Assembly (NCBI RefSeq): GCF_002434265.1
Contig: NZ_DJJS01000007.1
Coordinates: forward strand, 1-64,000
DNA from: Pseudomonas sp. UBA6562
Lineage (GTDB): Bacteria > Pseudomonadota > Gammaproteobacteria > Pseudomonadales > Pseudomonadaceae
Direction of reading: 5' to 3'
DNA length: 64,000 nucleotides
Part shown: in pieces, positions 58,119 through 64,000 of the stretch
How positions within the stretch are numbered: position 1 is the first letter of the stretch
Layout: the number at the start of each line of letters is the position of its first letter
Notes under the pieces: model-generated
What the model was told of the DNA's origin: nothing
Database searches by the model: none
The model's input: the letters and a program-made list of their open reading frames with translations, nothing else
Made by a program: the position numbers and the translations under genes

Positions 58119-58973
58119 ATGCCTGCTGGATTTCAGGCTTTCAAAGAAGACGGCTCGTTACTTTTCGACATTGATCGAATTAGCTACGGTCTTTTGAAAA
58201 GCGGCTACTTGAATCTGGTTGATCGCTGGGGCAGGCATTACATTCGGTCAATCAACCTCAACCCTAACGATGAAAGCAGCTGGGTATATACCAATTTGCG
58301 CGACCCCATCTGCGGGATTACCGTCAGTGGCGCCGTATCACCCATCGTTTTCTTGGTTGGGGACGGCAAGCCATGCGGCGAGTCGGTCAGCGGCAACAAT
58401 AGAACGCTTTACTTCCAAGGATGCTCACCGAACACGAAAGCCTTTGTATTTGATTTGATGCGTGATGTTGGGGAAAGGGCCGGCATGGAGTGCTATGACG
58501 CAACGGGTCGGCTCAGCTTCACAACTGGCATGCCTCCGCTGAACGTAATAGCAACTGTTGATCCGCCAGCTATCAATCCTCCTGTTTCGCCCAATACAAC
58601 TGCGCGCTGGACTCCTTACTCTGGCGGCGCAAACGAAAGATCTGGCCTTGAATGGTCCAGCGGCGATTATGCCCAGCCGAAAGGTGCAGTCTTTATCCCA
58701 GTTGCATCTGGCGAGTTGGCAGCCTGCCTAACATTCTCAAGGATCTGCGTGTTAAGTGAAGGGACGGACTTCGGGACTGGGAGTTATAGGGTTAACGCTA
58801 ATGAGGGCTGTGGTGGTTATTCTGGCGGGGTGAGATTCTTTTTCACGCCCGCAGTTGCAACCACCTCTGCTGTGTCTGGCGGCTCCACCACAGTTTGGTC
58901 TGATATTCCAACAGATCGACAGCCACAAGCACTTGTAATTCGCGCAACTGATTATCCATTCCCGTTTAGATAA
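58119..58973 (+). CDS. Accessory tail/receptor-binding protein with MPAG N-terminus
   Basis: 284 aa from ATG 58119 (TAGGAGG). MPAGFQAFKEDGSLLFDIDRISYGLLKSGYL repeats the start of the preceding protein; the rest is beta-rich and differs. ATxxTSAVSGGSTTVWSDIP near the C-terminus. Lower GC than the core tail genes. Likely receptor-binding or tip decoration. Confidence 0.65.
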   Translation: MPAGFQAFKEDGSLLFDIDRISYGLLKSGYLNLVDRWGRHYIRSINLNPNDESSWVYTNLRDPICGITVSGAVSPIVFLVGDGKPCGESVSGNNRTLYFQGCSPNTKAFVFDLMRDVGERAGMECYDATGRLSFTTGMPPLNVIATVDPPAINPPVSPNTTARWTPYSGGANERSGLEWSSGDYAQPKGAVFIPVASGELAACLTFSRICVLSEGTDFGTGSYRVNANEGCGGYSGGVRFFFTPAVATTSAVSGGSTTVWSDIPTDRQPQALVIRATDYPFPFR

Positions 58974-58990
58974 CCAAAGAGGAAACACCA

Positions 58991-59218
58991 ATGCCATATG
59001 TAGCAATCAACCTGGCCAACGATTACGACACGGCCAACAAAATCCGCTATGCCACTCAGGAAGAAGCGGACGCCCGCGCCCGCGAGATCCTGAGCCAGTT
59101 CCCCGGCGCCCAGGTGTGCGTAGCGCAAGTGCTTAAGGACTACTCGGCCAAGGTGTCGATCACCGCCAAAGACCCGGCCGAGCCTAAGCCTGTGGACGAG
59201 ACCGACACCGCCGCCTGA
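58991..59218 (+). CDS. 75-aa phage protein, unknown
   Basis: MPYVAINLANDYDTANKIRYATQEEADARAREILSQFPGAQVCVAQVLKDYSAKVSITAKD, acidic tail. Small alpha/beta protein seen after tail genes in Pseudomonas phages. Followed by a terminator. Confidence 0.65.
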   Translation: MPYVAINLANDYDTANKIRYATQEEADARAREILSQFPGAQVCVAQVLKDYSAKVSITAKDPAEPKPVDETDTAA

Positions 59219-59236
59219 CGGCCCGCAGCATCAACC

Positions 59237-59261
59237 AAGCCCGCCCCGCGCGGGCTTTTTC
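59237..59261 (+). terminator. Terminator before the lysis genes
   Basis: aagcccg/cgggctt stem with CCCCGCG loop and TTTTT. Separates tail genes from endolysin; presumably passed by antiterminated transcription. Confidence 0.8.
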
Positions 59262-59278
59262 ATGCCTGGAGAAAACCC

Positions 59279-59722
59279 ATGACCGCACGTGGCATCCGCA
59301 ACAACAACCCCGGCAACATCGACTACAACCCCCGCAACGCCTGGCAGGGCCAACTCGGCCTGGAGGAGGGCGTAGCCAAGCCGCGCTTCGCCCGCTTCGA
59401 CTCGCCTGAGAACGGCATCCGCGCCCTGGCAAAGCTGCTGATCAACTACCGCGGCAAGGACGGTATGCCCGGCGTCGGCGGCAAGGGCATCGACACCGTG
59501 CTCGAAACCATCAACCGCTGGGCGCCGAGCAACGAGAACGACACGTCCGCCTACGCCAAGGCCGTGGCCCAGAAGATCGGCGTGCAGATCGCCGATGTGA
59601 TCGACGTGCGCGACCCGCAGGTGCTGCGCGGCATGGTCACAGCGATCATCGCACATGAGAACGGCAGCAACCCGTACCCGGCGGCCATCATCAACGAGGG
59701 CGTGCGGCGGGCGCTGGCATGA
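59279..59722 (+). CDS. Endolysin (muramidase/transglycosylase-like)
   Basis: 147 aa. TARGIRNNNPGNIDYNPRNAWQGQLGLEEGVAKPRFARFDSPENGIRALAKLLINY is the GIRNNNPGNI family of phage lysozyme-like proteins (P5-type muramidases). No signal peptide, so release depends on the holins. Overlaps the spanin gene by 4 bp. Confidence 0.8.
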   Translation: MTARGIRNNNPGNIDYNPRNAWQGQLGLEEGVAKPRFARFDSPENGIRALAKLLINYRGKDGMPGVGGKGIDTVLETINRWAPSNENDTSAYAKAVAQKIGVQIADVIDVRDPQVLRGMVTAIIAHENGSNPYPAAIINEGVRRALA

Positions 59723-60096
59723 GCGGGGCTCTGGCGGTATTTAGGGCGATACCGCTCTGGCTGGTTCTGGCCCTGGGCGCCGCCGGCGTCATCTGGTGGC
59801 AGCATGGGCAAATAAGCAAGGCCCGCGCCGATGCCGCGCAGCTGGCGCAGCAGGCCGGGCAGTGCAAGCTGGCGCGCGACAACCTGGAGGCGCTGGCCGG
59901 GGAGCAGGGCAAGGCTCTGGGTGACCTGCAGCTGGCCGCCCGGCAGCGCCAGTCAAGCGCCGAGAAGGCCGTCGACGAGGCTAAGGCCAGCGCCTATGCC
60001 GACTACCAGGCCGCCAATCGGTTGCAGCAGGAGCGCACCGGCGGCGATCAGTGCGCGGCCGCGACCTCAATCATCGACAAGGAACTCGGCTTATGA
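59719..60096 (+). CDS. i-spanin (Rz-like)
   Basis: 125 aa. Single N-terminal membrane anchor (IPLWLVLALGAAGVIWWQ) followed by a periplasmic coiled coil (ARADAAQLAQQAGQCKLARDNLEALAGEQGKAL), the layout of inner-membrane spanins. Followed by the lipoprotein spanin with ATGA overlap. Confidence 0.85.
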   Translation: MSGALAVFRAIPLWLVLALGAAGVIWWQHGQISKARADAAQLAQQAGQCKLARDNLEALAGEQGKALGDLQLAARQRQSSAEKAVDEAKASAYADYQAANRLQQERTGGDQCAAATSIIDKELGL

Positions 60097-60419
60097 AATC
60101 TCAAGTCTCCCGAGAAAGTGCAGATGTGACGGAAAAGTGCAGGAGCAGCAGCAATGTGCAGGTCACGCAGGTGCTGCTGGTGATCCTACTGTTGTCCGGC
60201 TGCGCAGCCCACGTGGAGACGGAGGTGCGCACCGTGCGCGTCGAGGTGCCGGTACAAGTGCCATGCCGCGCGCCAGAAGTAGCCGTGCCGCCGTGGGCAG
60301 CCGCCAGCCTGCGCAAGACTGACAGTCTGGAGGTCAAGGTGCGCGCGCTGTTGGCCGAGCGTCGGCAGCGCATCGGATTTGAGAAGGAACTGGCCGCAGC
60401 CGCCGACGCATGCCGCTGA
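60093..60419 (+). CDS. o-spanin lipoprotein (Rz1-like)
   Basis: 108 aa from ATG 60093. Signal with lipobox VLLVILLLSGCAAH, then a proline-containing periplasmic region (VRVEVPVQVPCRAPEVAVPPWA). Longer N-terminus than usual before the hydrophobic core (MKSQVSRESADVTEKCRSSSNVQ), so an alternative downstream start is possible. Completes the two-spanin pair. Confidence 0.82.
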   Translation: MKSQVSRESADVTEKCRSSSNVQVTQVLLVILLLSGCAAHVETEVRTVRVEVPVQVPCRAPEVAVPPWAAASLRKTDSLEVKVRALLAERRQRIGFEKELAAAADACR

Positions 60420-60447
60420 GGCTGACACCTGCGGTGTCAGCCTCAGC
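60415..60447. terminator. Perfect 15-bp hairpin at the end of the late operon
   Basis: gctgaggctgacacc (60415-60429), TGC loop, ggtgtcagcctcagc (60433-60447). Overlaps the o-spanin stop. No T-run, so it is a strong structural stop or RNA 3'-end stabiliser between two convergent genes. Confidence 0.65.
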
Positions 60448-60460
60448 TGTGCCTGTCTGC

Positions 60461-60757
60461 TTACACCAAACTGATGGGCGCTTGTGGATCAAAGCCGAAC
60501 TTATTATTTCGAACAAGCCAGAGTGCATTCTCTATATCCGTTGCGGAAAAAGAGAGTGGATTGGACACCTGCCCAGCTAGAACCAGGCCCAGCAGCGCAA
60601 TTTTGATTTCTAAACGATTTGAGTCTCTGCCACACTTCAAAATCTCACGGCATATTGAGATTTTGAGCCCGTCTGGCAATGGCCCTGGCGTCTGTAACTC
60701 GGCTTTGAACCAATATTCTGCCTCTGACACCTGATGGTCTATTTCGCTCTGCGACAT
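60461..60757 (-). CDS. 98-aa phage protein, unknown
   Basis: From ATG 60757 behind AAGGAGAG: MSQSEIDHQVSEAEYWFKAELQTPGPLPDGLKISICREILKCGRDSN. Helical, soluble; convergent with the late operon, hence a candidate moron expressed from its own promoter. Confidence 0.65.
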   Translation of the reverse strand: MSQSEIDHQVSEAEYWFKAELQTPGPLPDGLKISICREILKCGRDSNRLEIKIALLGLVLAGQVSNPLSFSATDIENALWLVRNNKFGFDPQAPISLV

Positions 60758-60961
60758 AAGTGCTCTCCTTTGGAAATTAACCACTATGCCCGCCATGAGT
60801 GCTGGCAGCAACCGTGGCAGAGTCTGATGTAGCCGCAATCAAGGAATGAACTGTGCGGCGATCAAGCGGCAAGCGTTGCGGCAGCTCTTGAGCGAAGCCG
60901 AATACCGGTCTGGCGTGCGAGACGTCCTATAATGCGCTGACCAAGCCAGATGGATGAGAGC

Positions 60962-61171
60962 ATGAAGCGGACGATTAGAGGGCTGGCCAGCGCAGGGGAA
61001 CCGCTGATTTTGGAGGCGACCGCAGCGCTGCGCCGGTATCACCAGGCGGAGGACGCCGGCGAGCCGCCCGAGCAGGTCGAGCGCTTGCGCGTGCTTGCCG
61101 AATCGGCCTACCAGGCGGTGACGGACTACCAGCTTTACGCCTACGGCCTCCAGCCGATCACGAAGCACTGA
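60962..61171 (+). CDS. 69-aa phage protein, unknown
   Basis: MKRTIRGLASAGEPLILEATAALRRYHQAEDAGEPPEQVERLRVLAESAYQAVTDYQ, helical. ATG 60962 follows GAGAG; an in-frame ATG at 60950 is the alternative. No family recognised. Confidence 0.6.
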   Translation: MKRTIRGLASAGEPLILEATAALRRYHQAEDAGEPPEQVERLRVLAESAYQAVTDYQLYAYGLQPITKH

Positions 61172-61227
61172 CAGCTCGGGCAGCACCGCTGATCGGCGGT
61201 TGCCGGGGCGCGCCGCGATCCCTACCA

Positions 61228-61247
61228 TACTGTTTTTTTATACAGTA
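61228..61247 (+). promoter_or_regulatory. LexA (SOS) box
   Basis: TACTGTTTTTTTATACAGTA, matching the CTG-N10-CAG consensus with flanking TA, 13 bp before the ATG of the UmuD'-like gene. Confidence 0.88.
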
Positions 61248-61260
61248 TGGAGCACCATCA

Positions 61261-61620
61261 ATGACCGCCGCCCTCGAAATCGACGAAACGATCCAGATCA
61301 GCCTTGACGATCTGATGCAGCTGCGCGCGCCCTACGTCTACCTTGTCAAGATCGAGGGCGACAGCATGCAGGGGGCTGGCATGTACTCGGGCGACCTGCT
61401 GATCGTCGACCGGGGTACCGAAGCCAAGCACGGCGAAATTGTCATCGCGGCGGTGAACGGCGAGCCGGTGTGCAAGCGTATGTGTCATGAGCACGGCATG
61501 ATCGTGCTGCGGTCGGAGAACCGGAAGTACCCATCGCGGTACATCATGGAGGGCGACACGTTCGATGTGTGGGGTGTGGTCCGGTACAGCGTCCGAGATC
61601 ACGATCGTATAGCGGGGTAG
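61261..61620 (+). CDS. UmuD'-like S24 peptidase-fold protein
   Basis: 119 aa. VKIEGDSMQGAGMYSGDLLIVDR carries Ser35 and CKRM carries Lys72, the catalytic pair of the LexA/UmuD family. The N-terminal arm with a Cys-Gly cleavage site is absent, so it resembles the processed UmuD' (115 aa in E. coli) directly. No umuC follows. Under a LexA box; could supply UmuD' to a host polymerase or modulate SOS. Confidence 0.85.
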   Translation: MTAALEIDETIQISLDDLMQLRAPYVYLVKIEGDSMQGAGMYSGDLLIVDRGTEAKHGEIVIAAVNGEPVCKRMCHEHGMIVLRSENRKYPSRYIMEGDTFDVWGVVRYSVRDHDRIAG

Positions 61621-61940
61621 GGTCTTGGCTCGGCAGGACGCCGGAGAAGGGAAACCAAGCTATCCCATACTGCTCTCAGCATCCCGCTTCGACTGGGCAG
61701 GAATGGGAATAACTTGGGAACATTCTTAGGCAGAATGGCGGTCCGGACCGTGTCATCGCGCGGTTCTGGACTGCTTAAATCTTGGTGATTTGGAGCACAA
61801 AAATTGTGCTTGAAAATAGAGCTAAATCACTTCCAAAACATAAGGGCAAGCCCCTGCTGTATGCGGTTTGTAGCCCCGTTGTTCAGCTGAGGTTTTGGAA
61901 TCGGTTTAGCCCTCAAATCGGCATAATCTCTCGCTTTATA
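61621..61940. other. Noncoding prophage right end
   Basis: 320 bp between the UmuD'-like gene and attR. No convincing ORF or ribosome site. Expected to hold the integrase arm sites of attP; no clear repeat was found by eye. Confidence 0.5.
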
Positions 61941-61996
61941 CAACGGTCTTGAAAACCGTCGATGGGCAACTATCCTAGAGTTCGAATCTCTACGCT
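61941..61996 (+). repeat. attR: displaced, damaged tRNA-Ser 3' part
   Basis: Matches 8042-8097 over 56 bp with two changes (61979 G to A and 61989 C to T) that pair with each other in the T-stem. After CGCT the sequence jumps to CGGGTTTTTTTGCG, corresponding to the second half of the tRNA terminator. The acceptor end, CCA and half of the terminator are thus missing. Confidence 0.9.
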
Positions 61997-62176
61997 CGGG
62001 TTTTTTTGCGTTTTGGATAGTTCTCAAGTTGCCACCATGGCCAGCGTCTAGCGCGATGCCTCCCCCCCCATAAGCGCTGTAAAGACCATCGGACAAGCCT
62101 TGACATCCTGTTCAAAGAGTCTGTCCCTCACTCCTGATTCAGTGCAAAACGCAGCAGCACCTGAACACTCGAAAAA

Positions 62177-63184
62177 TCACTTGTCCAACCACCTCAGCAA
62201 AGCCTTATTGAACGCCTCAGGCTCTTCCATCTGCGGCGCATGCCCCAACTTCGCAAACTCGATCAGCTCAGCGTTGGGTATGGCCTTACGCGCAGCCTTG
62301 CCCAGCGCCGGGTAGTCGCCAAGCTTGGCTTTCACCTCTGCCGGCGCAAGGTCGCTACCTATCGCTGTCGTATCGGTTTGTCCAATCATCAACAGCGTCG
62401 GCACCTGGATCTTGGGAAACTCGTATACCACCGGCTGCGTGAAGATCATGTCGTAGACGAGTGCCGAGTTCCAGGCCACCGCCTTTTTGCCAGGGCCGGC
62501 ATTCAAACCGGCCAGCATGTCCACCCACTTGTCGTACTCAGGCTTCCAGCGGCTGTCGTAATAGGTCTTCTGTTCGTATGCCTTGATCGATTGAGCGGTG
62601 ACTTTCAGTTCACGCTCGAACCACTGGTCCACCGTTCGATACGGGACGCCCAAGGCCTTCCAGTCTTCCAAACCGATCGGGTTGACCAGCACCAGCTTCG
62701 ACGTGTCGGCGGGGTACATCAGGGCGTATCGAACGGCCAGCATGCCGCCGGTCGAATGGCCGACTACGCTCGCCTTCTCCACCCCTAAGTGCTGCAACAG
62801 GGCGTGCGTGTTAAGAGCCAATTGCTGAAACGTGTATTGGTACCGTTCGGGTTTGCTCGAAGAACAGAACCCGATTTGATCGGGCGCGATGACCCGGTAA
62901 CCGGCGTCGCTAAGGTGCTTGATGGTGCCTTCCCAAGTCGCGGCGCAGAAGTTTTTGCCGTGCAGCAAAACGGCTGTGCCCAACGTCGACTTCGGATCTT
63001 TGGCCGGTACGTCCAGGTATCCCATCTGCAAATGCTTGCCCTGCGACGTCAACGCCAGATGTTTCAAAGGGTAGGGGTAAGCGAAGCCTTCCAGCTGCGG
63101 GCCATAGACATTGGCCGCGTTGGCCTGTTGCACACCTGCACACAACAGCCCGACGAGGGCTGCCGATCGTATTTTGCTTTTCAT
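62177..63184 (-). CDS. Secreted alpha/beta hydrolase
   Basis: 335 aa with Sec signal (MKSKIRSAALVGLLCAGVQQANAA). Oxyanion strand AVLLHGKNF (71-79), nucleophile elbow GHSTGG with Ser144, acid/His region near the C-terminus (LIEFAKLGHAPQMEEPEAFNKALLRWL). Periplasmic esterase/dehalogenase-like hydrolase; substrate unknown. First host gene right of the prophage. Confidence 0.85.
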   Translation of the reverse strand: MKSKIRSAALVGLLCAGVQQANAANVYGPQLEGFAYPYPLKHLALTSQGKHLQMGYLDVPAKDPKSTLGTAVLLHGKNFCAATWEGTIKHLSDAGYRVIAPDQIGFCSSSKPERYQYTFQQLALNTHALLQHLGVEKASVVGHSTGGMLAVRYALMYPADTSKLVLVNPIGLEDWKALGVPYRTVDQWFERELKVTAQSIKAYEQKTYYDSRWKPEYDKWVDMLAGLNAGPGKKAVAWNSALVYDMIFTQPVVYEFPKIQVPTLLMIGQTDTTAIGSDLAPAEVKAKLGDYPALGKAARKAIPNAELIEFAKLGHAPQMEEPEAFNKALLRWLDK

Positions 63185-63366
63185 GTTCGCTTGTCCCTAT
63201 TTTCGGCCCGTGCGCCCTCTTGATAACCATGGGGCGACGTGCTGTCGGCATGACGACAGTTGTCGACGACGCCTTCTACGAAACCAACGCGCGAGCAATA
63301 ATTCCCTACCGCGACCGCTAATAGACGCCAGGCCCGCATCCGGCACGCCTGCCTGCCCCTTTGCCA

Positions 63367-64000
63367 TCATCCTTCGCATCCCGCCACCGAACGCCGCGCC
63401 TGCTCGGCCACCGATTTCTGCAAGTCCTGATACCAGAGCCCTGCGTCGTAGGCGATGGTCACTATCGTCCTGTGCGCATGCTCGGGTTCGCGGACCAATC
63501 GCTGAGCCACTGCCAGACACGCTGCCGCCGTGTTGCCGACGAAGGCGCCGCTCTGCATGTAGAAGGTACGCTGCGCCGCCAGCATTTCTTCCTGCGTGAC
63601 ACTGCAATGCCGATCGACCAGTGCCCAGTCCAGAAACGGCGGGCAGACGCCGACCGCCATGCCTTCGAAGCGGTGGTCGGCGAACACGCCCATTTTCGAA
63701 TCGCAGCCGGCCGGATCGACCAGCACGGTTTCGACGTCGAAGCCCTGATCCTTGAGGCCCAGGGTAATGCCTGAAAAACTCGCGCCGGTGCCTGCGCAAC
63801 CCACGAACAGCAACTCCTTGCCGGCCCGCGCTTGGATCAGTTGGCAGGCCAGCTCCGTGGCGGTCTGATAGCGATGGGCATCGACTCCGACGGGGTTATT
63901 GAACTGGTCGGTATAGAAGTACGATTTGCCCAGCGCCGCCTGTTGCTCCAGGCGGTGCATCACCACATCCTTGGGCGTTGCACCTGCCAGCAGCATGTCT
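63367..64000 (-). CDS. Cysteine synthase family PLP enzyme, 5' end outside the window
   Basis: About 210 C-terminal residues; the reading frame is open to the window edge. KSYFYTDQFNNPVGVDAHRYQTATEL, the PLP-phosphate loop GCAGTGASFSGITLGLKD and the tail region MQSGAFVGNTAAACLAVAQRL match O-acetylserine sulfhydrylase/cystathionine beta-synthase fold type II. The N-terminal lysine that binds PLP lies beyond the window, so the exact reaction cannot be assigned. Confidence 0.85.
   Translation of the reverse strand, partial: DMLLAGATPKDVVMHRLEQQAALGKSYFYTDQFNNPVGVDAHRYQTATELACQLIQARAGKELLFVGCAGTGASFSGITLGLKDQGFDVETVLVDPAGCDSKMGVFADHRFEGMAVGVCPPFLDWALVDRHCSVTQEEMLAAQRTFYMQSGAFVGNTAAACLAVAQRLVREPEHAHRTIVTIAYDAGLWYQDLQKSVAEQARRSVAGCEG

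Larger units (their letters stand above)
8042..61996. mobile_element. Lambdoid siphovirus prophage, about 54 kb
   Basis: Bounded by direct repeats of the tRNA-Ser 3' part. Contains, in order, integrase, early-left operon, CI immunity region, replication genes, late operon with terminase, head, connectors, long-tail genes (tape measure 1,232 aa), lambda-type tail tip, lysis genes and a LexA-regulated gene. All essential modules look intact, so it was or is a functional temperate siphovirus. Confidence 0.95.

Noticed and set aside
60839..61228. 129-aa minus-strand reading frame
   Set aside because: Overlaps the better-supported plus-strand gene at 60962 and approaches the LexA-box promoter; no ribosome site or family resemblance.
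61941..62000. Second tRNA-Ser gene at the right end
   Set aside because: Only the anticodon-to-T-arm part is present; there is no 5' half, the acceptor strand is broken and CCA is missing. It is the attachment remnant.
61827..62096. 89-aa minus-strand frame across attR
   Set aside because: It spans the attachment remnant, so it can only be a chance frame created by integration.
1..64000. CRISPR arrays, insertion sequences or transposases
   Set aside because: No regularly spaced short repeats and no transposase-like protein were found on either strand; the only mobile element is the prophage.

Overview
The window is a piece of a Pseudomonas chromosome (most likely the P. putida group) interrupted by one large lambdoid siphovirus prophage. 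The host assignment rests on gene content: miaE, a complete overlapping tusDCBE-ybiB operon, a Bax-inhibitor family gene, an NCS2 permease, and high-GC Pseudomonas-like coding. Host genes fill 1-8,100 and 62,170-64,000. The prophage lies between two copies of the 3' part of a tRNA-Ser(UGA) gene (8,042-8,097 and 61,941-61,996), so it is about 54 kb.

Left host flank: tRNA-modifying hydroxylase MiaE, a DUF883 inner-membrane ribosome-associated-type protein, a small conserved protein, a LEA-type lipoprotein, a Xi-class glutathione transferase, YbiB and TusE/B/C/D (the tRNA 2-thiouridine sulfur relay), an NCS2 purine permease, a BI-1/YccA membrane protein, then the tRNA-Ser.

Prophage early-left block (leftward, 19,204 to 8,215): a tightly overlapping operon of mostly small unknown genes. 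It includes a Rad52-like annealing protein, a Gp157 family protein, SSB, a TGT/DpdA-like barrel protein, a Lar-like zinc-ribbon protein, a DUF4224 excisionase-like protein and the tyrosine integrase. Several genes under 60 codons are linked to their neighbours by ATGA or GTGA overlaps.

Immunity region (19,200-22,660): the lambda plan is reproduced closely. Two operator clusters built on the palindrome TGCACTGGTGCA each overlap a TTGACA-17 promoter (PL at 19,211-19,239 and PR at 22,317-22,345). Between them lie the S24-type CI repressor and, downstream of it, an AT-rich two-gene cassette. That cassette has the position, order and general character of lambda rexA-rexB: a soluble 366-aa protein followed by a four-helix membrane protein. 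Rightward follow Cro, a short basic peptide, a CII-family protein, an O-like initiator whose gene contains four iterons, a DnaB-type helicase, a PD-(D/E)XK nuclease, NinB, a YbcO-like protein, RusA and a gene in the antiterminator-Q position.

Late block (28,830-60,450, rightward): a candidate late promoter and terminator, a small AT-rich cassette, two holin-like genes, a proteasome-like Ntn hydrolase, a metallopeptidase, terminase, portal, capsid, connector and tail tube genes. A tail-chaperone pair has a G GGA AAC frameshift site. After it come an inserted moron island, the tape measure, lambda-type M-L-K-I-J tail-tip genes (J is 2,394 aa with repeated modules), accessory tail proteins, endolysin and spanins. 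A LexA-boxed UmuD'-like gene sits just before the right attachment site. No interrupted structural gene was seen. The right attachment copy, however, encodes a damaged tRNA 3' end, so clean excision would be predicted to leave a defective tRNA gene.

Right host flank: a secreted alpha/beta hydrolase and a cysteine-synthase-family PLP enzyme cut by the window edge.
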